Shown one piece after another: positions 1 through 9,763 of a DNA stretch of 64,000 nucleotides. The DNA is from Sphaerulina vaccinii (taxonomy: Eukaryota; Ascomycota; Dothideomycetes; Mycosphaerellales; Mycosphaerellaceae). Each line of letters starts with the position of its first letter. Position 1 is the first letter of the stretch. The position numbers were made by a program, and so were the translations under genes. The notes beneath the pieces are model-generated. The model searched no databases. It was not told the DNA's origin and worked only from the letters and a program-made list of their open reading frames with translations. The stretch spans positions 558,001 through 622,000 of the forward strand of contig JAKUDP010000002.1 of the NCBI GenBank assembly GCA_022570795.1. The letters are read 5' to 3'.

Positions 1-422
1 CTTGTTGATATGAAAGGGAAAAGCTGAGACAATAATTGGGACATGCGAGCTGCGGAGTTGGGTCAACCTTTCCAGTCATCAGATCTGTCAGGCAGTGGTT
101 GGTGTAGGCGGACGTCCATTGTACCAGGTGGATCATCTTGGATGCTCTCCCATCACCGTCTTCTCCTGTTGGATTGTGTTGCACGGTATTCAATCTGACA
201 GGTACGGTCGAGATCTCCTGCCTGCCTAATATTGGGCTTCGAGATGTGTAGAGTGTAGGTAGCTCGTTTCGATGAGTCTAGCCATCCTACATTGACTTGG
301 TACTTTCCAGTATTAGGCACAGAATGCTGTAGTCGTCATGAAAGTATTATTTGTGAATTGCTAGACATCGTAGTTATGTAATTTCCGTCCGAACTATACG
401 CACGTCAACAGAAATATCAAGA

Positions 423-500
423 ATGCCTTTCCTGAACGACTTCTTGAAGAAGATCTTCTGCTGCGGATGCATCACTAAGGAATCCTCGACGACAGAGTAG
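423..500 (+). CDS. candidate 25-residue Cys-rich microprotein
   Basis: A short frame begins MPFLNDFLKKIF, continues with CCGC and ends in a Ser/Thr/Glu tail before TAG. The amphipathic Leu/Phe/Lys start followed by a tight cysteine cluster resembles the N-terminus of small palmitoylated membrane-attached fungal proteins, but this resemblance is a judgement by eye. There is no donor site at the end to extend it, so it would be complete at 25 residues. It could equally be a chance frame in intergenic DNA, since a frame of this length is common. Transcription or conservation data would decide. Confidence 0.25.
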   Translation: MPFLNDFLKKIFCCGCITKESSTTE

Positions 501-1082
501 GATCATAGCATAGCATAGTAGCGCGTTCGGTACTGACCAAGTATTCTAGTAGTGCATCAAGTACAAGAAACAATGTCGAGATACCTCTAGCTTTGTCTGG
601 ACGGCGAATGCAACGAGGCGATCGCATTTCGGCACTCGCACGGGGATCTCACCCAGAGGAGGCTGCAGGTCATGTGAGTAATGGGTTTCCTGGCTATGAG
701 GGGCCTGTATCGACGAGAAGTCGCATGTAATGAAAATTGGTTGAGCGAGAAAGTTGATGTTTCTTAGCGCTGGCTTCTGATATTGTGGATGGGGTCGCAG
801 TGATGCCATGAAATCGACTGCTTGCGGTCAATATTGACCTGATCGATCAAACTGTCTTGACTTTGGCTGAGCGTGCGGAGCGTGCGGTTGAGCTGATGTG
901 CTGTGTACCCATGTGGGCTGTGGATGTGTATAGCCTGTCAGGATCTGTCAGTAGACGCTGCCTCGAAGGCTGCAGCGTGATTGTAGAGTCGGCGGACATT
1001 CGTTGTATCGTCAGGATGCACTCCTTTCAGAGTCCAATCTTGTTGATTCTTGTACACGGTACTGCGCAGATCATCCGCGCTG

Positions 1083-1322
1083 GCATACTACTTTAGTCTT
1101 GTCATTGACTTTGACAGCATCAGCTCGCTGCAAATCCCGCTGCGCCTCATGTTCGGCAGGTCAACAGATTGTCTCCTGAGGTAGAGCTCCATATACTTGG
1201 AATGGAAAATCACTGCTGAGCAGTTGAACTGGTACAAATGCAAGCATACGACTATCGTCTTGTCATTGGCTTTTGCATCGTCGGACTTGCCACGGCGCCT
1301 CATATTCGGCATGTGATTGTCC
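1083..1322. repeat. imperfect direct repeat, two units of about 80-90 bp
   Basis: Unit A (about 1083-1174) and unit B (about 1244-1322) share the order GCATAC, TCTTGTCATTG, GCGCCTCAT, TTCGGCA and GATTGTC with small indels, at a spacing of about 161 bp. On the minus strand both units encode a PNMRR-like stretch. This looks like an old local duplication with substitutions. No terminal inverted repeats were seen. Confidence 0.6.
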
Positions 1323-1712
1323 TGATACCTCAGAGCAACCTCCTTTGCCTCCGGATCGAGGCTCTGAACGGCCTCTGCAGATCAGTATAATGCTTGGGAC
1401 TGTGCCAAATATACTGTACTGAATGCTGGTGGTTGATCTGGCGTGGGTGCCACGTGTGTCAATGTGATGAACCGCGCTGATGGAGCATTGTCAACGATTA
1501 GCAAGCATGAAGTTCAGGTACCATCTGCCGTAATGATACGCTAGATCTTCGTACTTGTCTTGAAACGTGCAAACTGCCGTCGGTCGCGCAGCACGTCGTG
1601 GCAAGGAAGAATTCCTCCTCGTGCTGGTGGCCAGATGAGGAAGTCTCTTGTGCCTGACAGCTAACGTCCTTATACCAGGATCTAAACATCAAATCCTGCA
1701 AACCTTCCATAG

Positions 1713-1814
1713 TACAGTGGTGCTAGCCGAGTGTTAATAGCTCGGGCGTAGCTAGTCGCGCAACGGTATGTGCTGCGCACAGACCAGTGGCCACTTCGGC
1801 TAGCACCACTGTAC
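1713..1814. mobile_element. MITE-like element, 16-bp TIRs with TA flanks
   Basis: CAGTGGTGCTAGCCGA at 1715-1730 recurs as its exact reverse complement at 1796-1811. Each outer end abuts a TA dinucleotide (1713-1714 and 1812-1813). A 97-bp element with perfect terminal inverted repeats and TA target duplications is the form expected of a non-autonomous Tc1/mariner- or Fot1/pogo-type MITE. The 65-bp interior holds no ORF. The symmetry extends one base beyond the TA on each side (GTAC), so a simple extended hairpin is an alternative. No second copy was noticed in this window. Confidence 0.5.
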
Positions 1815-3329
1815 CGCTCTGGTAATCCCGGCAGTGTCAGGCACACACTTTGAGCCCTGCCTGGAGCAATCGTGCATTCGTTGTTTATCCGGAGTAGCTG
1901 CCGACGTCTGCCGGTAGCTCACGGAGTGCTAGCAACGTGAATTTGCGAAAGCTAGGTGGAGTATCCCAGTATCTTGCCAGAGCTCTTGAAAGTGCAGTTC
2001 GAGGCACTTTCGGAGTCTTGCTTGATAGAGGTGTGGGGTCTTTAGCTCAAGCCCAGAGGCAGCCAAGCGGATGGTGAACATTCATGAATTTCATTCACTT
2101 CTTGTCGTTCATGCCAAGTGCTCAGCCTGAGGAGATTCTATGCACCTGCCAAGACCGGATACTGCGTCCTTTATTCAGGTCTTGCACGATTGGCCTTCGA
2201 CCAGTTCGGTGGCCAGGGAGTGCGGTGTACGTGTACGAAGTAATGTAACGCAACGGCCGAACATTGGGACCGAGTATGAACGCGTCGTTATATCCAGATG
2301 TCACGCGTCGCAAGATGAGAGCTGCTCGCGTTGAGGTGATCGCGGTCTATCCGAGTACCAGAATGACGTCTCTCCTCTATCCAGACTTGTACGTCCATGA
2401 TATAGAACACTTCTTGTCGCTCGGGGTTCACCGGGTTTTGGGAATGCTGGAGAGAAGGTGAGGGATGTGTCGTAGGTAAGGTAAGGGTACCTGGAGAGTA
2501 AGCACGGGAGAGGCGTCGCTCTTGCCGCAGCGGATAGCGGCATTATGCGTGAGGAAACGTCAGTTGCCCTCGGAATTTTGCACGTTTCTTGGGGTGCACA
2601 ATCATCATCTCACGTTGACCGCCTCAGCTGCCATCACGGCTATCAGATATCCCACCACGTCTTCTGTTGCAGGATCAAACGCACGCGATCCCGCCTGCAT
2701 CCGGATGATCTACGGTGATATCGACTAAGACATCGGAGGATTCACACACGATGCCTTGCATTGAAGATGAAGATGATGAAATCGGTCTGTCCGCAAACGC
2801 GAACGCGAACGACTGAACGACGCTCGCGTTTTCAATACTCTTGCGCATGGGTAACGTGGCCAGAATAGCGTATTGTGCAATATTAGGGTACGATCACAGC
2901 TCCCTTGGCCTTCCCTGCTGGGTGTGCTGTCAAAGGTTTCCCACGATTCCTGACCAGCATGCCCAGGCCCTCGTTCGCTGATATGCAGGAGTAGTCCCTA
3001 TTCCCTTTGTAGCCGGCCGGCTGACGCTAAGCAAAGATCCGGTCTTGGTCATCGGCGCGAAAGTGCAGACTATCACTGTGACCATTTCACCAAAAGGTCC
3101 GCTCTGCGACGTTTGCGCTTTTCGTTTGACCTACAGTACAGCGCTGGAACGCTGCACGTCCATGCAAACACTCTGCAGCAGCAGCCGCCACGAGGCATCT
3201 GTCAGCGTCTCAGATGAACTGCGATCGCCGGTTCGCATTCACTAGCGACAAGTCGGCAGAGGCGCCGGATACCCTGTTCCAACCCGGATGGAGATACGAC
3301 AACAGATGATAATATAACCTGAGGCTAGG

Positions 3330-6300
3330 ATGCAGTTCATGCGACGAGGTCCAGAAGAACGGCATTCGAACAATGTCGACGATGCAGACGTTGTTGTCCA
3401 AATTGGTGCCGCGAAGACTGGGTTGAAGGCGGCGCATTTGATCGGCGCCAACATCTGCATATCTCGCTCTCCGGGATCTGAAGCATTGCGACCGAGTCAT
3501 ACATTTCCCCAAGCTACCAACACCCAAGGCAAAGCGCTGGAAGCTCTGTCCCAGATGCAGAATGCTCTCTCGAGTGAAAAGTTGAACGACCAGCCATGTG
3601 GCCCATGGAGCCCTTATTCCCCAGACGACGCATATCCCTACCAGCCCCAACTCAATTCTACAGCAGACAGCACAACCCTGCCCTGTCTTCATCGGGAACC
3701 ATCTGATGCGACCCTTCCCGCCTACTACGATCCTGGACAACATCCTTATTACATTTCACAGCAAACTTCTGCGTCTGCCGTGCGGGATATGGCCCTTCAC
3801 AAGGGCGCGCCTACTATTTTCGGCAACGTTGTCGAGCCCTCTCCACGCTTGAGGTTCTCTGACGCCCCAGAGGTTGTCGAAGACACGGTGCCACAGCAGA
3901 ACAAGTTCCGCAGGTTCTCGACAAGAAGGTCGCGCGCATTGGATCTGGTGAATCTATTCCCGCAGTCCAAGTCATCGGGGGCTCGCTTCAAGTCACAGTC
4001 ACGACTGACACGATCACCATCGACCATGGCCGATTACTCGAGGCCGCCTTCATCCGATCGAAAGCTCAAGAAGTCCAGGACGACGGCAGGCTCGATGCCT
4101 GTTGCAATGCATTCATATGGCGCAGCTCGTGCTGCTAAGGGTGCTAGCAGACCTTTCGATGAACCAGTCCTCGATCAGCACAAAACCAATGTCCGACGCC
4201 CACCAAAAGGAATCCAGAACTGGTTCGATGCATTCGATGAAGATGACGAAGACGAAGACGAAGATCTTGCTGATGAGGTCGATGCACCGGAACCTCAGGA
4301 GCTACCTGCCGATAATGTCCTGCCACCTGCTTACACTGGACCGTATCGACACATGTCACGACGAGCGAGTGACAAGTCTACCAATGGCTGCAATACGCCA
4401 CACGACTCACACCACGTACCTCAGCAAGGTGTTGAGCGTGGCATGCAGCACGAACGTCTCAGCAGATCCGACAGCATACAGTCTTCGCATATGGGCGATA
4501 TTTACCATTGCAGTCACCACAGACGTACTGCGTCTCATCTGGACCACGAGAGTGTTGTTTCATATTCAGAGTACAACGGCGAGTACGATGACGAGGCTGA
4601 GGAAGAAGAGGAGTACGAAACAGATGAAGGTGATGAGTATGAAGACGAGGTTGAGCTCGACAGGCGGCATACTAAGCTACCTGCCATCCGAGACAGTATC
4701 TTTGACGATCGCAACATCATGGTGGCGAATGCATCAGCACTGGATGTCGTGAGGGTGCTGAAGCCTACGCAGCTCAATGGCACACGAATTCATCACAAAG
4801 TGGCGAGCAGCCAAGGCTCAGTGCGCTCATCAGTATCTATGCCGTCCTCGCAGCGTCGCGACAAACCGCTTCCCCTTCCACCTCATCGGGAACAACCTCA
4901 GTCCAGTCCGTCGATCGCTTCCGATTCTGCTGCACTGCGACGCTTGAATGGACTTAGTCTGGAATCTGCGTCAACTACAGAAACCGTAGAGACAGGCAGC
5001 ACCGCCCCGACGGCAGAAAGTCGTACTTCAGGCGGTTCATACGATGACACTGTCAATGGGTCTGCACAGGACGGTCTACACATGGTTGCTATTACCGAAG
5101 AAGAAAGAATGCTACTTGACATCATGAGGCAAAAGCGTGTCGCAATGCAGCAGATGTCGTTCACTGAAGGCTACAAGTTAGCACTTCGTACTGAGCAGCA
5201 GCGTTTAGCGAACCGTTCTGCTAGCGCCGAAGAACGTGCACTGAGTCATTTGAACAACAAGGAAAACAAGGCGCAATATCGAAAGAGTGAAGTCAGTACG
5301 TCCACGTCTGCTGAGACTCCGACTCAAGAAAGCGAGATGCGCCGGCAGCTCAGCGCCATTCGCAAAGAACAAGTCGATGAGCGATTTCAGATGGAGAGGT
5401 TTTTGGATATGTCAAATCCAGCTCCATTGGCGTCACATCCGCCTGATGCACCTCACAAAGATCGAAAGCCGAGAGCGCCAAGTGGAGAAGTGCTTCCTGC
5501 AACTAGATATTCCCCAGCTGTTGACACCGCGCCTGCCGCGACTTTCACCGACAAGTCGGGCTACAGATCTCCGAATGAGTACGATGCCGAAGATGTTCGA
5601 AAGAGAGTGAAGCAGTTCATCTCGACCAAAGGCGCACCACCACCACTTGACTCGGACGTGAGGACCATGCGTCGGCCGAGAACACGAGGAAACACAGCGA
5701 GCACCTCGCCATCGCAAGTCATAGGGGAAGAGCGATGTGACACACCACCTCTGCCTCCGCGAAGCCCTCAGCGTGCATCAGGCCACATGCGCGAGTTTTC
5801 CAACTTCACAGTAAGCTCATTAGGCCTCAGAAGATCTTCGTCCTCCATGCTCGACGAAGCGAAAGACAGATCACCCGTTTCAGCCTTCAGCGTTAACCAC
5901 AGCACACACCAATTGGACTCTCCCGACTGGACTCCTCAGCAACAACACGCAAATCCTCACGATGTGGTGCTCCTTCCACCTCTGCCTGATATGCCTGTCC
6001 AGAGTGAGCAACAATACAAACAGCTCAGGAAATCTCCATCCCAGCCACAACTCGTCAGCCTGAACCATCCGGCCCGTATATCATCGATCCCTGCAGCCTC
6101 GCCATTCGCGAACCTCATCAATGCTGCTTCAAGAGTCAGCATTCAACATCAGCCACATATCGCCTCGCAGTACCAGAACCACGGTCCAGTCCGTTCATCG
6201 ACAGACCTTCGCACATCTGCTCACAACGGCGTGCAAAAGATCGAAATCACTCGAGGTGGGACACCAAACACAATGGGCAAGCAGCAAATTCTACCAAGGC

Positions 6301-6452
6301 TTGATACATTGGAACAGCCAAAAATGAGAGATTCGAGGGCCAGTATGGTGAGCATTACATCTGCTGGCGAAGAAGTCTTGAGTGCTTGGGCGGAGTTGGG
6401 TGGCGGACAGGATTGTTTGCAGACGAAGGTTAGACATAGGACGCCTCAGTGA
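3330..6452 (+). CDS. large disordered conserved fungal protein
   Basis: A single open frame of up to 1040 codons. It is rich in Ser, Pro, Gln and charged residues and has no recognisable catalytic domain. Visible features are two long acidic runs (about residues 305-325 and 415-445, built of Asp/Glu with Tyr), a probable helical segment near 590-650 (EEERMLLDIMRQKR followed by a Gln/Arg/Ala-rich stretch) and proline-rich PLPPR-type motifs that could bind SH3 domains. The C-terminus has SAGEEVLSAWAELGGG. The first 75 codons look atypical and an ATG at 3555 (MQNALSSEKL) may be the true start, or an upstream intron may exist. The function is not recognised. A scaffold or cortical role would be a guess from composition alone. 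Confidence 0.75.
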   Translation: MQFMRRGPEERHSNNVDDADVVVQIGAAKTGLKAAHLIGANICISRSPGSEALRPSHTFPQATNTQGKALEALSQMQNALSSEKLNDQPCGPWSPYSPDDAYPYQPQLNSTADSTTLPCLHREPSDATLPAYYDPGQHPYYISQQTSASAVRDMALHKGAPTIFGNVVEPSPRLRFSDAPEVVEDTVPQQNKFRRFSTRRSRALDLVNLFPQSKSSGARFKSQSRLTRSPSTMADYSRPPSSDRKLKKSRTTAGSMPVAMHSYGAARAAKGASRPFDEPVLDQHKTNVRRPPKGIQNWFDAFDEDDEDEDEDLADEVDAPEPQELPADNVLPPAYTGPYRHMSRRASDKSTNGCNTPHDSHHVPQQGVERGMQHERLSRSDSIQSSHMGDIYHCSHHRRTASHLDHESVVSYSEYNGEYDDEAEEEEEYETDEGDEYEDEVELDRRHTKLPAIRDSIFDDRNIMVANASALDVVRVLKPTQLNGTRIHHKVASSQGSVRSSVSMPSSQRRDKPLPLPPHREQPQSSPSIASDSAALRRLNGLSLESASTTETVETGSTAPTAESRTSGGSYDDTVNGSAQDGLHMVAITEEERMLLDIMRQKRVAMQQMSFTEGYKLALRTEQQRLANRSASAEERALSHLNNKENKAQYRKSEVSTSTSAETPTQESEMRRQLSAIRKEQVDERFQMERFLDMSNPAPLASHPPDAPHKDRKPRAPSGEVLPATRYSPAVDTAPAATFTDKSGYRSPNEYDAEDVRKRVKQFISTKGAPPPLDSDVRTMRRPRTRGNTASTSPSQVIGEERCDTPPLPPRSPQRASGHMREFSNFTVSSLGLRRSSSSMLDEAKDRSPVSAFSVNHSTHQLDSPDWTPQQQHANPHDVVLLPPLPDMPVQSEQQYKQLRKSPSQPQLVSLNHPARISSIPAASPFANLINAASRVSIQHQPHIASQYQNHGPVRSSTDLRTSAHNGVQKIEITRGGTPNTMGKQQILPRLDTLEQPKMRDSRASMVSITSAGEEVLSAWAELGGGQDCLQTKVRHRTPQ

Positions 6453-6854
6453 AGAGGGAACAAGCATCTCCGCTACTTGGACTGAAGAGTTGCTGGGGTT
6501 GTCGGGGCGCCCGGGAGCATAGACATGCCGTAAGGAGGAGACGTATATGACGACGGAAGTCATGTAGAGCTTTCTTTTCCAAAGATATACCCATTTGTAT
6601 ACAAAGTTATGATGACGAATCGGTAACAAGTGCATGAATCGTGATTGCTGAGATACCGCTCTTAGCATTATCTTATGCTCAGCATTCACACCCGCCTCAT
6701 CTCCAGAACAGCAGTCATGCAGCTGTCCATTGTTGAGTCGACTTGGGAAACTAATAGGTCATCCGGAGAGATGCTGGAATGTGATGCGATGTTTTAATCT
6801 CCCTTATATCTTACACTGTCCTGTACATTGACTCTCCTTTCGTTCGTTATGAAG
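6453..6854. other. convergent intergenic region
   Basis: This is the shared 3' region between the plus-strand disordered-protein gene and the minus-strand MEF2 gene. No gene or repeat is seen. It should contain both polyadenylation regions, but no single site can be assigned. Confidence 0.5.
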
Positions 6855-9630
6855 CTAGGCATAATCACCTCTCATCTCATTGACCACCAACCTCTGCCGT
6901 TGACTACTCATCCTCTCGAATCTATCGACGACCATCGTAAACGTTCCTCTCCCACCTGTCAAACTTCTCAAATGTTTCAGATAGCCGACCATTTCCTTGA
7001 GCGGAACTCTTGCCACAATTTGTCTTGCTCCGCCCACACCCCTACCATCATCATTCGAACTACTACTACTTGATCCAGCGAAAGGATCAGGTGGAGTATA
7101 TACCTTGCTCACATCAATGCCTTGCGTTTCTTGCTCATCTTCAGCACCAAGTGACACAACCGAGCCGCCACGTGCAGAAGAGAGATCATGGACCACGCCG
7201 CCCAAGGCTTCTTCTGGGACAGAAATTGTCACGAGCATGACAGGTTCCATGAGGACGGTTTCCGAGCATTGCTTCAGAGCTGCTTGAACAGCCAGCCGCG
7301 CTGCTGAGGATAATGCGGATGTGGTGGTGTTGGGAAAGATATGCTTACTCGGGTCGAAAGTCAGAGATATCGACGTAGAGTGGACTGGATAGGCATGTGT
7401 GGGGCCGCGCGCAAGGGCTGCTGAAACGCCATTTCGGAGGGACTGGAGAATGAGCGAGAGTGGTAGGTCGTCTGGTAATCCTGGCTGCTCTTCATCGAGA
7501 GGTGTGCCGTCTTTGTGGGGGGTTGGTGTGGAAATTGTCAGAAGGTTGTTGTCGTGGAGAGTGTAGATGTGGGTTTGCGTGGACTCCTGAGGTATAGCGA
7601 CGTCATGAGAAGGTGAGATGAGGGCTGTACATGCTGCCCGTGCACTTCTACCACTAACTTCACGATCGAATGTCTCGGTGATGCTTTCACTGGAGGTTGT
7701 GATCGTTTCTCTGTAGCCAATCTCGATATTGCCGATTCGAGCTTTCGCTTTGAGGTCGTTCACGAGCCTGTCTCTCGCAATTTCAAGATGTAGTTCGCCC
7801 ATGCCGGATAGATGAGTTTGGCCGCTTTCTTCATCGATGGCGACATGCAGACTGGGATCTTCTCGTAGCAGAAGGGCCAGTGATTCTGTAATCTGTTTCT
7901 GCTCTGACAGACTATTTGGCTCGACACTGACGAAGAACACTGGCGGTGGTACATCGATAGGTCTTAGCTGCAGAGTGCTCGCGGGTGGTGGTGGTCCAGT
8001 CTTCGGGTTCGCTCCTTGATACGATATCAGTGTGTCTCCAGTTCTAGCAAACTTCAAGCCTGGTATGGCACCAATCTGACCCGCTGGTATAAAGTCGATG
8101 TCAACGGCGTCATTCGCATACATCTTCAGCAGTCTCTGAGTTCGCTCAGTGTTCAAGAGATTGGTGTTCCAAAGCGCAGCGTTCCGGTTGATAGAGCCTG
8201 AGTACACTCGCACGTAGACCAGAACTCCACGCTTTGCATCTGCCACGACCTTGAACGCTAGTGCGCATGCTTCCAATTTCTGCAGTGACATTGCTGCACT
8301 GTTTCTGTTCAGCGCTTTTCCGGAAGCCTTCTTAATCTGGGGCACGTCATCTACGAGCTTTCCAGACAGGAAGGCGTTAAGCCCACCTTTCGTGTTTGAT
8401 CCAATGCTCACTTCCGCTTCAGATCGCTCTTCGGGAGAAGGTAGCAGATCGACTACTGCATCCAGGAGAGGCTGCACACCCACGTTTCGAAAACTGGCTC
8501 CTGCAAATATCGGCGCAACCTGCTGCGGATGCTGCAGGACACATCTTCGCAGCGACTCTGTCACGTCATTTCCTGTAATGGCAAGGTGGTCCTCATCTGC
8601 TTCGAGGAACTTCTCGACCATCTCGTCGTCATGCTCAGAGAGCCGTTCAACCAAGGCAGTTCGTGCCGTCTTCAGCTCTGTCGCGAGATTCGCATCTTCC
8701 GATTCGAGCTGGGCTATATCGAAGACTTTGATCTCCTTGCCATCGCCACCTTCAGCATACTTCAGTCCTCGCATGCCCACTACGTCGCCGATGCCTTGCA
8801 GTCGTCCATCTGCAGTCCACCAGGGAATGCCACAAACCGCAGGCCACGCATCAAGTCTTGCGCCGACTTCCTTCACAGTTCTGGCAAAGGCTGCACCATC
8901 TCGGTCCAGCTTGTTGACGAATATGATTCTGGGGATGGCATAAGCCGAAGCTTGAGCCCATACTTTCTCCGTCTGGGCTTCGACGCCAGCGACTCCATCC
9001 AGGATACAGACAGCGCCATCCAGGACTCGTAGCGATCTTAGCACCTCAAACGTGAAGTCCGCGTGGCCGGGAGTATCGATCAGATTGATGTTGTGGGGTA
9101 CAGATGAACGTGGCTGCTCTGCCTTGAGCGCAGCTTGCTTGTTTCCAGAAGAAGGTGGCCATGAAAAGGAGATGGCAGCTGACTGAATTGTGATGCCCCG
9201 CGCTCGCTCAGCAGGAAGAAAGTCTGTAACTGTGCTGCCTTCGTCCACATCTGGATTGCATCAGACTTTTGCACACTGGCTTCGAAAGCTGTATCGTCAA
9301 GTATTCGAGTGGTGTAAGGAAAGTCTTCCTACCTCCTATACGACGCGTATAGCCACTGTAGAAGAGCATACGCTCTGTGGTCGTTGTCTTTCCCTACCTT
9401 GTGTGAGAAGAGTATGGTATGGAGCTAAGTTCAGCGTTACATACAGCATCGATGTGGGCTATAATACCAATGTTACGTGTTCGTAGCGTGTCCAGATCTT
9501 GTGTTGAGCTTTGAGCATTCCTTGCTAGGGAGGTCGTGAAAGTGCGGACGTGTGTGAAAAGTCCATTTGGACGAGCGGCGTGCTGTTTACACAGCCATTG
9601 TGCCAGCATCGGGCGATGGTATATGTACAT
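6855..9630 (-). CDS. MEF2: mitochondrial ribosome-releasing factor 2 (EF-G2 type GTPase)
   Basis: The family is the EF-G-like GTPase that acts with mitochondrial ribosome recycling factor to split ribosomes after termination. Three exons join cleanly: 9630-9445, 9393-9333 and 9250-6855, with introns of 51 and 82 nt, giving 880 residues. The joined frame restores the P-loop AHIDAGKTTTTE across intron 1 (about residues 57-68) and the switch region [16 protein letters not shown] across intron 2. Downstream are the G3 motif DTPGHADF (about 141-148) and the G4 motif NKLD (about 195). Domains II-V follow, ending with the family-typical region after [16 protein letters not shown]. The first 40 residues are rich in Arg, Ser and Thr with few acids, fitting a mitochondrial presequence. 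A second in-frame Met lies seven codons in. The gene is divergent from VPS17 with a very short gap. Confidence 0.93.
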
Positions 9631-9763
9631 GTGAAAGATAGAGTTTGAATGTTTTGCACTTCTTCAATGTCGTCCTCGCTCGGAGATCCTTGTCATCGGT
9701 ATCGGGTTTCCCATGCTCCACAAACGACAAGGCGACCATTCCTCACAAGCTGAGAGCTGCATA
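9631..9763. promoter_or_regulatory. compact shared promoter of MEF2 and VPS17
   Basis: The start codons of the divergent MEF2 (9630, minus) and VPS17 (9764, plus) genes are only 133 bp apart, and the gap is smaller still if the upstream VPS17 ATG at 9713 is used. Both leaders and both core promoters must fit here. No TATA box or named operator can be assigned by eye. Confidence 0.55.

Larger units (their letters stand above)
1..3329. other. gene-poor stretch
   Basis: No long open frame with protein-like composition is visible on either strand. The short frames here are mutually overlapping and show no recognisable domain. The stretch holds a 25-codon small ORF (423-500), an imperfect direct repeat (1083-1322) and a MITE-like inverted-repeat element (1713-1814), each listed separately. 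Its right end presumably carries the promoter and leader of the large gene starting near 3330-3555. Confidence 0.6.

Noticed and set aside
3210..3743. 177-codon minus-strand frame
   Set aside because: It lies antisense to the start of the large disordered-protein gene, has no domain and has random-looking composition.
4102..4752. 216-codon plus-strand frame
   Set aside because: It is a shifted-phase shadow of the disordered-protein gene.
8251..8943. 230-codon plus-strand frame
   Set aside because: It is the complement of the well-supported MEF2 coding region.
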